This document shows, one piece after another, positions 55,647 to 62,920 of a stretch of 64,000 nt of DNA. Both the position numbers and the translations under genes were made by a program. Each line of letters begins with the position of its first letter. Position 1 is the first letter of the stretch. The DNA comes from Lentzea terrae (GTDB lineage: Bacteria > Actinomycetota > Actinomycetes > Mycobacteriales > Pseudonocardiaceae): the NCBI RefSeq assembly GCF_003265345.1, contig NZ_QFWW01000020.1, positions 373,566-437,565 on the forward strand. The letters run 5' to 3'. The notes beneath the pieces were generated by a model, which was not told the DNA's origin, did no database searches, and saw only the letters and a list, made by a program, of their open reading frames with translations.

Positions 55647-56125
55647 GTCGGGGTGGCTGTTAGCTGCGCCTCAGCGATGTCGTCGCTGGTAGTGAGCCAG
55701 ATGTCGGGCCGCGCCGCCAGCTGGGCGAGGGTCAGGTCGAGGTGCTTGTGCCGCAGCGGCCAGCCACGGGCGAACGGCCGGAGCAGGACGGTCCGGGCGT
55801 CCAGCTCGCCTGCGTGATAGGCGAACTCCGGTGGCGCCGGCGCGGGCCCGAACCAGCCGCGCGGGCTCCGGCCGGTCGCGCGGTCGATGGCGTGGACCGC
55901 CTCGGGTTCGCTCGCCAGCCACACCCACCCGCGTGCTTCCCCGGCCTGGACGAGCTGCGGGTACTGCTCGACGGCCGCGCGGGTGAGCGGAACGGTCGCG
56001 CGGATGCCGTGGCGGTCGAGCGCGTCGATGGTGTGCCAGATGCCGACGCGGGCGCCGTAGTCGCGCCAGCCGTGGTCGTTCGCGATGTCGAGGAGGACGT
56101 ACATGGCTTGCGTGTTGGCTGTCAT
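55619..56125 (-). pseudogene. deletion-scarred polysaccharide deacetylase/allantoinase-like relic
   Basis: The 168-aa open frame begins like the PuuE-type deacetylase family (MYVLLDIANDHGWRDYGARV, RATVPLTRAAVEQYPQLVQA, RGWVWLASEPEAVHAIDRAT, GRSPRGWFGPAPAPPE), then jumps to the family C-terminus (ARTVLLRPFARGWPLRHKHL, IWLTTSDDIAEAQLT). The expected metal-binding GHGRTNS segment after 'RGW.W' and about 100 central residues with the catalytic core are missing, so at 168 instead of about 290 aa it should be inactive. The frame is intact, as if two in-frame deletions occurred. Its promoter still carries a fine MerR operator. It ends nine bases before argG. Confidence 0.6.
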
Positions 56126-56131
56126 GCCGGG

Positions 56132-56163
56132 ACGGTAGGAGCTGACACCAGTGTCAGGTTCAA
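56132..56163 (-). promoter_or_regulatory. MerR operator-promoter with 20-bp spacer
   Basis: On the minus strand TTGAAC (56163-56158), 20 bases, TACCGT (56137-56132) is followed by six bases and the ATG at 56125. The spacer contains CTGACAC-CA-GTGTCAG (plus strand 56142-56157), a perfect 16-bp palindrome. This is the classic stretched MerR-activated promoter and the merR gene is divergent. Confidence 0.8.
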
Positions 56164-56181
56164 GGGTTCGAGGGGGCGAAC

Positions 56182-56538
56182 GTGAAGATCGGCGAACTTG
56201 CGCGGCGCACAGGCGTGAGCGAACGGTCGTTGCGCTACTACGAGCAGCAGGACCTGCTGGCGTCCACGCGCACGTCCGGTGGCCAGCGGGAATACCCGGA
56301 CTCGGCGGTCGACCGGGTGATCAGGATCCAGGAGCTGTTCGCGGCCGGCCTGCCCAGCAAGAAGATCGCCCTGATGCTGCCGTGCATGCGCGACTACGAC
56401 GGCGGGCCGTCCGAGATCGCCACCCCGCTGCTGGTCGAGGACCTCAAGAAGGAACGCCTGCGGATCGACCGGATGATCGCCGACCTGCACGCCACCCGTG
56501 ACGTGCTGGACGACGTGATCGACGCCGCCTCGGACTAG
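56182..56538 (+). CDS. MerR family transcriptional regulator
   Basis: The 118-aa protein has the MerR N-terminal helix-turn-helix (MKIGELARRTGVSERSLRYY, EQQDLL) with the second wing (GGQREYPDSAVDRVIRIQEL) and a short dimerisation coiled coil (LVEDLKKERLRIDRMIADLH). There is no cysteine cluster typical of metal sensors; the single Cys (LPCMRD) may be incidental. It starts at GTG 56182 after GGGGGC. It is divergent from the deacetylase relic, across an operator with a 20-bp spacer, so it probably activated the ancestor of that gene. Confidence 0.9.
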   Translation: MKIGELARRTGVSERSLRYYEQQDLLASTRTSGGQREYPDSAVDRVIRIQELFAAGLPSKKIALMLPCMRDYDGGPSEIATPLLVEDLKKERLRIDRMIADLHATRDVLDDVIDAASD

Positions 56539-56600
56539 TGGCGTGGCCCAGTACGACGGCCGGGTAATTCGCCTGGCAACGTACTGGGCCACGCCACTAG
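56535..56600. repeat. perfect 21-bp inverted repeat between convergent genes
   Basis: Arms at 56535-56555 and 56580-56600 are exact reverse complements, with a 24-base loop. Each arm carries the TAG stop of one gene (merR at 56536-56538, the 158-aa protein at 56599-56597). It would act as a bidirectional terminator; without T-runs, the length and perfection of the arms are unusual for that role. Confidence 0.8.
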
Positions 56601-57073
56601 CGCTCGAGTTCGTCCGCCTTCTCCCGCATGCGCTCGATGCTGCCCTCGTGCTCGTCGGCGCGCATCGCCGTGACGGCCGCGAACAGGTGCGCGCCCGTGT
56701 ACGGGTCCTGCTCCTTGCGTTCGTAGACCTCGCCCAGCGTGGGGTCGTACATCGCGTCCGACATCGCCGCGAGCAACGCCCGCATCCGCGGCGCCACGCC
56801 CTTGGGGGCAGAGGCGTCGATGATCGGCGTGACGCGTTCCCAGACCTCGTCCGGCGGGCCGGGCGGGTAGAGCTGGTTGAGGCCGAGCAGGCCGTTCTCC
56901 AGCGCGCCCATCACGAGCCGGATCTCCTCGTCGTCCGCGGGCAGCAGTGTCGCGACGCTCTCCGCGTCACGCTCGTGGTAGGCGATGGCGAGCCGCAGCC
57001 CGATCGCCTGGCTGCGGTTCTTCTGCTCGGGCTCGAGGAACCACCACTGCTGCTGCGCGGTCCTGGGAAACAT
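56597..57073 (-). CDS. unknown helical protein (158 aa)
   Basis: The product starts MFPRTAQQQWWFLEPEQKNR and is predicted largely helical and acidic, with no signal or membrane segment. Segments such as YHERDAESVATLLPADDEEI, MGALENGLLGLNQLYPPGPP and FAAVTAMRADEHEGSIERMR do not match a family I know. It is divergent from the siderophore-interacting protein gene; the iron box in the shared 78-base gap could control both. Its stop lies inside the 21-bp inverted repeat. Confidence 0.6.
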   Translation of the reverse strand: MFPRTAQQQWWFLEPEQKNRSQAIGLRLAIAYHERDAESVATLLPADDEEIRLVMGALENGLLGLNQLYPPGPPDEVWERVTPIIDASAPKGVAPRMRALLAAMSDAMYDPTLGEVYERKEQDPYTGAHLFAAVTAMRADEHEGSIERMREKADELER

Positions 57074-57117
57074 GTCTCGCAGTGTGCCGGTGATCGGCTG
57101 TTTCCGCCCGAGAAGGT

Positions 57118-57136
57118 TTAGGTAAACCTAACCAAA
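57118..57136. promoter_or_regulatory. IdeR/DmdR-type iron box
   Basis: TTAGGTAAACCTAACCAAA matches 15 of 19 positions of the DtxR/IdeR consensus by eye, and contains TTAGGT-AA-ACCTAA; the overlapping AGGTTTA-GG-TAAACCT (57114-57129) is a perfect palindrome. It ends 15 bases before the siderophore-interacting protein start. Confidence 0.8.
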
Positions 57137-57151
57137 GGTGTACGTGCTCGC

Positions 57152-57973
57152 ATGCCGCACTACTCCGCGTTCGACAGGTTCACGATCAAGGCCGCCACGA
57201 AGGCCGCCGAACTGGTGATGGCACCCGCGAACCGGCGCGAGGTCTTCGACCAGTTCGTCATGACCGTCACCGCGGTGACCGAGCTCAGCGAGCACATGCG
57301 CCGCATCACCTTCCACGCGCCGGAGTTCACGTCGTTCGAGCTGACTGGCCCCGACGAGTACTTCGGCCTGCTGACGGCGAGCGGCCGCGAGCTGGTCATG
57401 CCCGCCGACGACCGGATCAACGTCCGCACGTCGTTGCGCGCCATGGCCGAGGACGTGCGGCCGGACCTGCGCTGGTACACGATCCGCGCGCACCGTCCCC
57501 CGGCCGGCGAGATCGACGTCGACTTCGTGGTGCACGGCGACGCGGGCCCCGGCACGCGCTGGGCCCGGCTCGCCATCGCGGGCGACAAGGCGGGCTTCCG
57601 CGCGGGCGGTTCGGCGTACCGGCCACCCACGTCGAGCTCGGTGCTGCTCGCGGCCGACGAGACGGCGTTGCCCGCGCTGTCGGCGATCCTCGAGGTGGAG
57701 ACGCGGCCGATGCACGTCTTCGTCGAGGTGCCGGACGAGTCCTACCGGGTCGATCTCGACGTGGAGTGGGTGTTCCGGAGGTCCGGGGCGCCGGGTTCCG
57801 CTGTGCTGCCGGCGATCCAGGGCAAGGCTCTGCCCACTGTGGAGTACGCGTGGGCGTGCGGGGAGTCCGCGCTGGCGACCGGGGTGCGGCGGCATCTGGT
57901 GAAGGAGCGCGGGGTGGACCGCAAGGCGATCATGTTCAGCGGGTACTGGAAGGTCGGCTCAGCCCGAATGTGA
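57152..57973 (+). CDS. siderophore-interacting protein (FAD-dependent ferric-siderophore reductase)
   Basis: The 273-aa protein is of the ViuB/SIP family: an N-terminal FAD-binding beta-barrel (VTAVTELSEHMRRITFHAPE, then LRWYTIRAHRPPAGEIDVDF with the RxYT FAD motif, VVHGDAGPGTRWARLAIAGD) and a C-terminal NAD(P)H-like domain (SSSVLLAADETALPALSAIL, YAWACGESALATGVRRHLVK, FSGYWKVG). It reduces Fe(III)-siderophores in the cytoplasm to release Fe(II). An iron box precedes it, which agrees with induction at low iron. No siderophore synthesis or uptake gene is adjacent. Confidence 0.93.
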   Translation: MPHYSAFDRFTIKAATKAAELVMAPANRREVFDQFVMTVTAVTELSEHMRRITFHAPEFTSFELTGPDEYFGLLTASGRELVMPADDRINVRTSLRAMAEDVRPDLRWYTIRAHRPPAGEIDVDFVVHGDAGPGTRWARLAIAGDKAGFRAGGSAYRPPTSSSVLLAADETALPALSAILEVETRPMHVFVEVPDESYRVDLDVEWVFRRSGAPGSAVLPAIQGKALPTVEYAWACGESALATGVRRHLVKERGVDRKAIMFSGYWKVGSARM

Positions 57974-58024
57974 AATTCCCGGCCGGCAAAGATTTGGCGA
58001 ACTAGCTGGACGTGAACGCTGTTC

Positions 58025-58831
58025 ATGTACCACCTTCTGCCTCGCAAGCCTCTCCGCCCCTGCTCACGGAAATTGAGGCCCCTGTTGAGGAAGTTCCTGC
58101 CAGCGCTGGCCGGCGCGCTCCTGATCACCGCACTCCTGCCCGGTGTCGCGCTCGCCGACCCGCCGCAGGCCATCCCCGCCAACCACACGGCGGAGGACGG
58201 CAAGTGGCAGCCGGCGTTCGACTACGACGGCGACGGCTGCTACCCCACCCCGGCGATCTCGCCGACCGGTCAGGTGGCGACCGGCCTGAAGAACTCCGGC
58301 GCGTTGAACGGCCAGTGCCACGACCGGTCCGACCTGGACAACACCAACTCCTACAGCCGCTCCAAGTGCAACAACGGCTGGTGCGCCTACCTGTACGACC
58401 TGTACTTCGAGAAGGACCAGGCCGTGCCGGGCTGGGACTGCTGCGGCCACCGGCACGACATCGAGCACGTGATCGTCTGGGTGCAGAACGACGTGGCCCA
58501 GTACGTCTCGACGTCGGAGCACGGCAAGTACAAGACCCACCCGCGCGCGAACGTGGCGTGGGAAGGCACCCACCCGAAGATCATCTACCACAAGGACGGC
58601 GCCAGCACGCACTGCTTCCGCCTCGCGGGCTTCAACGAGCAGGCGGAGAACCACTACGGGGTCTACCAGTACCCGGCCCTGGTGAGCTGGGACCGGTTCC
58701 CCGCCGGGGTGCGCGACATCCTGGTGAACGCGAACTTCGGCAGCGCCTCGCTGGCGATCAAGGACGGCGCGTTCAACCACAACCTCGGCATCGCGAAGCC
58801 GGCCGGGATCCCGTTCGACCCGAATGCTTGA
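58025..58831 (+). CDS. secreted NPP1/NLP (necrosis-inducing-like) protein
   Basis: The 268-aa protein has a long basic signal peptide (core LPALAGALLITALLPGVALA) and an NPP1 domain: FDYDGDGCYPTPAISPTG, SYSRSKCNNGWCAYLYDLYF, the heptapeptide GHRHDIE at 141-147 (GHRHDWE in typical NLPs), FRLAGFNEQAENHYGVYQYP and FNHNLGIAKP. NLPs bind plant sphingolipid GIPC and may lyse plant membranes; many homologues are non-toxic. His and Asp metal ligands are kept, Trp is replaced by Ile. A TTG at 58085 with GAGG six bases before gives a more usual signal peptide. TGAAC-GCT-GTTCA (58013-58025) touches the ATG. Confidence 0.85.
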   Translation: MYHLLPRKPLRPCSRKLRPLLRKFLPALAGALLITALLPGVALADPPQAIPANHTAEDGKWQPAFDYDGDGCYPTPAISPTGQVATGLKNSGALNGQCHDRSDLDNTNSYSRSKCNNGWCAYLYDLYFEKDQAVPGWDCCGHRHDIEHVIVWVQNDVAQYVSTSEHGKYKTHPRANVAWEGTHPKIIYHKDGASTHCFRLAGFNEQAENHYGVYQYPALVSWDRFPAGVRDILVNANFGSASLAIKDGAFNHNLGIAKPAGIPFDPNA

Positions 58832-58847
58832 TCTTTTGGCTGCGCAG

Positions 58848-59519
58848 TTACTTGGCCACGCGATCAAGCCACTCGGCCAGGAGGGCCCGTTCCGCTGGAG
58901 ACAGCATCAGGGGCGGGTCCTCCTCCAGTGCCACCCGAAGTGCGATGGCCCTGCTCGGGATGTCCGTCGGCTCGTCCGGTGAGGCGTCCGTCGTGATCGC
59001 CCTGATCACCTGTTCTCTGCTGAAAGTGATCAGCTCCAGGTCGCGGTCCTCTTCCGGCGTCGCGATCAACGACAGCACCACGCCCGTGCCCGCCGCGTGC
59101 ACGAACTGCGCGGCCTGATCGATCGGCACCGTCAACCGGCCCACCTGCGCGATGCGGCTGATGATCTCGCGGAGCATCGCGTCCGCCTCCAGCCGCGCCT
59201 CGCGCTTGCGCGGCTCGCCGTACATCAGCAGGTAGAACGCGGGCCGCGCCAGACCGAACCCGATGTGCAGCTCCCACCCGCGCCGCAGGTCGTCGACCGG
59301 GTTGTCGCTCGCGCCCATCGCGTGCTTGGTCGCGAGGTAGTCGGCGAAGCCGTAGGCGGCGACGGCGTCCAGCAGGCCGTCCTTGTCCCCGAACAGCCGG
59401 TAGAGCGTCGGCGCCTGCACACCCGCCGCCGCGGCCACCGCGCGCGTGGAGACAGCCTCCTTTCCGCCCTCGATCAGCAGCTCGGCCGCGGCCTTCACCA
59501 ACCGCTCCCTCGTGTCCAT
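58848..59519 (-). CDS. TetR family regulator of the divergent SDR pair
   Basis: The 223-aa protein from ATG 59519 (MDTRERLVKAAAELLIEGGK) has a TetR helix-turn-helix (STRAVAAAAGVQAPTLYRLF, GDKDGLLDAV) and a C-terminal TetR_C_33-like helical domain. It is divergent from two short-chain dehydrogenase genes; the 94-base gap holds a pair of inverted 23-base repeats, one before each gene. It is the obvious repressor of both itself and the SDR operon. It is convergent with the NPP1-like gene. Confidence 0.9.
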   Translation of the reverse strand: MDTRERLVKAAAELLIEGGKEAVSTRAVAAAAGVQAPTLYRLFGDKDGLLDAVAAYGFADYLATKHAMGASDNPVDDLRRGWELHIGFGLARPAFYLLMYGEPRKREARLEADAMLREIISRIAQVGRLTVPIDQAAQFVHAAGTGVVLSLIATPEEDRDLELITFSREQVIRAITTDASPDEPTDIPSRAIALRVALEEDPPLMLSPAERALLAEWLDRVAK

Positions 59520-59523
59520 GTAA

Positions 59524-59588
59524 CGACGATAACACATTTGAGGTAGCGCTGGTTCGATATCAGTGCTACGTTGATTGTGTTATCGCCG
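59524..59588. promoter_or_regulatory. inverted pair of 23-bp operators between tetR and SDR genes
   Basis: The 23-mer at 59566-59588 matches the reverse complement of 59524-59546 at 18 of 23 positions, including the invariant core TGTGTTATCG. Between them TAGCGCTG and CAGTGCTA (59544-59551, 59562-59569) form another imperfect inverted repeat. Each 23-mer lies 5-25 bases upstream of its start codon. Confidence 0.7.
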
Positions 59589-59613
59589 GAAACAGCAGCT
59601 AGGGAGCACCGAC

Positions 59614-60339
59614 ATGACTCGCGTTGCGATCGTCACCGGCGGATCGAGGGGCATCGGGCGGTCAGCCGCCGAGCGTCTCGCCGCGGACGGCATGGCCGTC
59701 GTCATCGTCTACGCCGGCAACAAGGTCGAGGCCGACAAGGCGGTCGAGGAGATCACCGCTTCGGGCGGCCAGGCCATCGCCGCGCAGGCCGACGTGGCCG
59801 ACCCGGCGGCTCTGGGTGCCGCTTTTGATCTCGCGGCCGAGACGTTCGGCGGCGTGGACGTCGTCGTGAACTCGGCGGGCATCATGCCGTTGGGCACGGT
59901 CGCCGACATGGACCTCGACGTCTTCGACCGCATCATGCGCACCAACGCGCGTGGCACGTTCGTCGTCTCACAGCAAGCCGCGCGCCGTTTGCGCAACGGC
60001 GGCGCCATCATCAACGTCTCGTCATCGGTCGTGGGCCTGCGTTTCCCGCAGTACGGCGCCTACGCCATGTCGAAGGGCGGCGTCGAGGCGCTGACCCTGG
60101 TCCTGGCCCGCGAACTGCGCGGCCGTGACATCACCGTGAACGCCGTCGCCCCCGGCCCCACCGCCACCGCGCTGTTCCTGGAGGGCAAGGACGAGGCGAC
60201 GATCGACAACCTCGCGAAGCAGGCGCCGCTGGAGCGCATCGGCTCCCCGGACGACATCGCCGAGGTCATCTCCTTCCTCGCGGGCCCGGCCCGCTGGATC
60301 AACGGTCAGGTTGTTCGTGCGAACGGAGGCATCATCTGA
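59614..60339 (+). CDS. short-chain dehydrogenase/reductase (classical SDR)
   Basis: The 241-aa enzyme starts at ATG 59614 (AGGGAG eight bases before). Cofactor motif VTGGSRGIGRS, NSAG (near 82), catalytic Ser in INVSSSVVGL, YAMSK (Tyr/Lys) and the PGPTAT segment are all present; the C-terminus INGQVVRANGGII is typical. Arg after TGGS suggests NADPH preference. It oxidises or reduces an alcohol/ketone of unknown identity. It overlaps the next SDR gene by one base (TGATG). Confidence 0.92.
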   Translation: MTRVAIVTGGSRGIGRSAAERLAADGMAVVIVYAGNKVEADKAVEEITASGGQAIAAQADVADPAALGAAFDLAAETFGGVDVVVNSAGIMPLGTVADMDLDVFDRIMRTNARGTFVVSQQAARRLRNGGAIINVSSSVVGLRFPQYGAYAMSKGGVEALTLVLARELRGRDITVNAVAPGPTATALFLEGKDEATIDNLAKQAPLERIGSPDDIAEVISFLAGPARWINGQVVRANGGII

Positions 60340-61211
60340 TGGGCAAGGTCATCGTTGTCACGGGAGCGTCCAGCGGCTTCGGAGCGCTGGCAGTGCGTGC
60401 TCTGGCTCGCGCCGGGCACACCGTCTACGCGGGCATGCGAGAAACCGTTGGCCGCAACGCCGCGGCCGTCGCCGACCTCGGCGCGTTCGGGGCTTCTGGT
60501 GACTTCGACGTGCACGCCGTCGAGCTGGACGTGCAGTCGCAGTCGTCAGCCGATGCCGCTGTTGCGTTAATCATTGCCGAGCAGGGCCACCTCGACGTGG
60601 TCGTGCACAACGCCGGCCACATGGTCACCGGCCCGGCCGAGGCGTTCACGCCGGAGCAGTACGCGGCCCTGTACGACGTGAACGTCCTTGGCACGCAACG
60701 GGTCAACCGCGCTGCTCTGCCACACCTGCGTTCACAACGCTCCGGCCACGTCGTGTGGGTGGGTTCATCGTCGACGCGCGGCGGCACTCCCCCGTACCTG
60801 GCCCCGTACTTCGCGGCCAAGGCGGCAATGGACGCGGTCGCCGTCTCGTACCGCGCCGAGCTGCTGCGGTTCGGCATCGACACCACGATCGTCGTGCCGG
60901 GCGCGTTCACCCACGGCACCAACCACTTCGCGCACAGCGGCACCCCCGCCGACACGGACGTCGCTTCGGCGTACGAGGAGTTCTATCCAGGCTTGATGGA
61001 ACAAGTCGGCGCTCGACTCGCCGAACTGGAGCCCGCGTGGGCCTCTGTTTCAGCCGTCGCTGAAGCTATCGTGGACGTCGTGAACGCCGCGCAGCCGCCG
61101 TTTCGCGTGCACGTCGACCCGTCCGACGACGGTGCCGCCGTGGTGAACGCCGTGGCGGACCGGGTGCGCAGCGAGTTCCTGCGCCGGGTGGAGCTGGCCG
61201 ACCTGATCTAG
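60339..61211 (+). CDS. short-chain dehydrogenase/reductase (extended-length SDR)
   Basis: The 290-aa protein has VTGASSGFGALAVRALARAG (cofactor), HNAGHMV, catalytic Ser in VWVGSSSTRG, YFAAKAAMDA (Tyr/Lys) and VVPGAFTHGTNHF. The length and the long C-terminal region (VNAAQPPFRVHVDPSDDGAA) match the SDR group often annotated as oxidoreductases acting on retinol- or steroid-like substrates. It is translationally coupled to the first SDR and presumably acts in the same pathway under the same TetR. It overlaps the convergent deacetylase gene by four bases. Confidence 0.9.
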   Translation: MGKVIVVTGASSGFGALAVRALARAGHTVYAGMRETVGRNAAAVADLGAFGASGDFDVHAVELDVQSQSSADAAVALIIAEQGHLDVVVHNAGHMVTGPAEAFTPEQYAALYDVNVLGTQRVNRAALPHLRSQRSGHVVWVGSSSTRGGTPPYLAPYFAAKAAMDAVAVSYRAELLRFGIDTTIVVPGAFTHGTNHFAHSGTPADTDVASAYEEFYPGLMEQVGARLAELEPAWASVSAVAEAIVDVVNAAQPPFRVHVDPSDDGAAVVNAVADRVRSEFLRRVELADLI

Positions 61212-61927
61212 GCCTGGCTGAGGAGCGCGGACACGGTGACGAACCGGAAGCCGCGCTCCTTTAGGCCGTCGATGATCGGCCCGAGCGCCTGCCGTGTCGG
61301 CTCCCGCGCCCCGAACATCGAGTGCAGCAACACGATGGAACCCGGCTTGGTGCTGCCCAGCACCTCGCTCTCGATCTCTTTCGCGGTGTGCGCGCCCGCG
61401 GAGTCCGGCTCGACGTCCCACATGATCGTCTTGCGGTCGTGGGTCTCGAGGTAGTGCGGCAACGTGAAGAGCTTCTTGCCGTTGGGCGGCCGGAAGTGGA
61501 TCGGCCCCTGGTACCCGGTGGCGCGGATCAGCTCGTCGGTGTCCTCGATCTCCTTGGCCACGAACCCCGGCGACACGAGGACCATCCGCTCGTGCGAGTA
61601 GGTGTGGTTGCCGATCTCGTGCCCGGCCTCCGCGATCTTGCGGCCGAGGTCGGGGTACTGCTTCAGGCCGCTGCCGTTGAGGAAGAACGTCGCCGGCACC
61701 TGTTTCTGGGCCAGCACGTCGAGCGTGGCCTGGGCGCCGGCCGGGTCCGGGCCGTCGTCGAAGGTCAGGGCGATGACCTTCTCGGTGGTCTCGACTCGGG
61801 CCACCAGCTCACCGAAGAACTGGAAGGTGCGGGAGCTGCTGATGTTCCACAGTGCTGCTGCGGCTGCCAGTACGATGACGAGGCCGACTGCGGTGATGAT
61901 CGTTGGCTTGCGGCGCAACCACTTCAT
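61208..61927 (-). CDS. membrane-anchored polysaccharide deacetylase (NodB family, CE4)
   Basis: The 239-aa protein from ATG 61927 (MKWLRRKPTIITAVGLVIVL) has one N-terminal anchor helix and a NodB domain: motif 1 ALTFDDGPD (catalytic base and metal Asp), motif 2 EIGNHTYSHERM (metal His pair), motif 3 HFRPPNGK, motif 4 MWDVEPDSAG and motif 5 PGSIVLLHSMFG. It removes N- or O-acetyl groups from peptidoglycan or other polysaccharide outside the membrane. Its ATG overlaps the MOSC gene stop (ATGA), so it is translated with MOSC, MsrA and the AI-2E family gene. Confidence 0.9.
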   Translation of the reverse strand: MKWLRRKPTIITAVGLVIVLAAAAALWNISSSRTFQFFGELVARVETTEKVIALTFDDGPDPAGAQATLDVLAQKQVPATFFLNGSGLKQYPDLGRKIAEAGHEIGNHTYSHERMVLVSPGFVAKEIEDTDELIRATGYQGPIHFRPPNGKKLFTLPHYLETHDRKTIMWDVEPDSAGAHTAKEIESEVLGSTKPGSIVLLHSMFGAREPTRQALGPIIDGLKERGFRFVTVSALLSQA

Positions 61928-62421
61928 GCGCCCACTATGGCCAATGCGGCTTTTCCCACCCGCAGCACCCCGTCGTCGAGCGGCACGGTGCGGATGCCGC
62001 CCTTGCCTCGCAGGGCTTTGAACGCGCCCGGAGCGATGACGGCGTCCATCCAGGCACACGGGTTGGCCCGCCGGTGGACCTCGAAGCGCACCGGTCCGTC
62101 GCCCGTGTCGAGGCTGAAGATCGTGCCGCGCGGCAGTGAGTCCACATCGAACCCGCGCACGACAATGTTCCGTCGTGCCAGCAACGGGTCGACCGGCCAC
62201 GGGTCGAGTGACTCGGCGGCGATCAGGGTGATCGCGGCGTTGCGGTGCGCCCGGTGGTTGAAGAACCTGTCGCCGACGATTCCCAGCTGGGCGCGGATCT
62301 CCACGTGGTCCCGCGAAACGGGTTCAGGATCGGGACGAGGGCCGTCCGACGGACGGCCCTCGTAGGCGTGCACAGGTGAGACGTGCAACGCGACGATCTC
62401 TACCTCTCGCCGAGCTGCCAT
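61924..62421 (-). CDS. MOSC domain protein
   Basis: The 165-aa protein is a stand-alone MOSC domain: EIVALHVSPVHAYEGRPSDG, GIVGDRFFNHRAHRNAAITL, LARRNIVVRGFDVDSLPRGT and the conserved Cys in RRANPCAWMD. MOSC proteins bind molybdenum cofactor or carry a Mo-linked persulfide and reduce N-hydroxylated compounds. ATG 62421 overlaps the msrA 3' end by 22 bases. The frame is open further upstream inside msrA, which is not used. A pairing with methionine sulfoxide reductase suggests a repair/detoxification theme, which is inference. Confidence 0.85.
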   Translation of the reverse strand: MAARREVEIVALHVSPVHAYEGRPSDGPRPDPEPVSRDHVEIRAQLGIVGDRFFNHRAHRNAAITLIAAESLDPWPVDPLLARRNIVVRGFDVDSLPRGTIFSLDTGDGPVRFEVHRRANPCAWMDAVIAPGAFKALRGKGGIRTVPLDDGVLRVGKAALAIVGA

Positions 62422-62897
62422 TCCGGCCTCACGTAGTGGCACGTGTAGCCGTTCGGGTAGCGCTCCAGGTAGTCCTGGTGCTCCGGCTCGGCCTCCCAGA
62501 ACTCCGTCGCCTGGGTGACCTCGGTGACGACCTTGCCCGGCCACTTGCCGGAGGCGTCGACGTCGGCGATGGTGGCCTCCGCCACCTGCTTCTGCGCGTC
62601 ATCGGTGTAGAAGATCGCCGACCGGTAGCTGGCGCCGATGTCGTTGCCCTGGCGGTTGCGGGTCGACGGGTCGTGGATCTGGAAGAAGAACTCCAGGATC
62701 TGCCGGTAGCTCAGCTGCTCGGGGTCGAACACGATCTCGATGGCCTCGGCGTGGTTGCCGTGGCGGCGGTAGGTGGCGTTGGGCGTGCTGGGGTCGCCGG
62801 TGTAGCCGACGCGGGTGGAGACGACTCCGGGGTGGCGGCGGAACAGGTCCTGCATGCCCCAGAAACAGCCGCCCGCGAGAACAGCCTTCTCCGTCAC
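62400..62897 (-). CDS. msrA: peptide methionine-S-sulfoxide reductase
   Basis: The 165-aa enzyme starts at GTG 62897, seven bases after GAGGAG; a GTG at 62924 would add nine residues but has no such signal. It has the active-site AGGCFWGMQD, then RVGYTGDPSTPNATYRRHGN, HAEAIEIVFDP, FFQIHDPSTRNRQGNDIGAS YRSAIFYT and the C-terminal recycling Cys in YTCHYVRP. It reduces Met-S-sulfoxide in proteins with thioredoxin. It lies 23 bases after the AI-2E family gene. Confidence 0.95.
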   Translation of the reverse strand: MTEKAVLAGGCFWGMQDLFRRHPGVVSTRVGYTGDPSTPNATYRRHGNHAEAIEIVFDPEQLSYRQILEFFFQIHDPSTRNRQGNDIGASYRSAIFYTDDAQKQVAEATIADVDASGKWPGKVVTEVTQATEFWEAEPEHQDYLERYPNGYTCHYVRPEWQLGER

Positions 62898-62920
62898 GGT
62901 AATTCTCCTCTGCTCGGTGT

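Noticed and set aside
58827..58868. CTTGATC/GATCAAG as a terminator after the NPP1-like gene
   Set aside because: Only 7-bp arms with a 28-base loop, half of it inside the tetR coding region; weak compared with other hairpins in the window.
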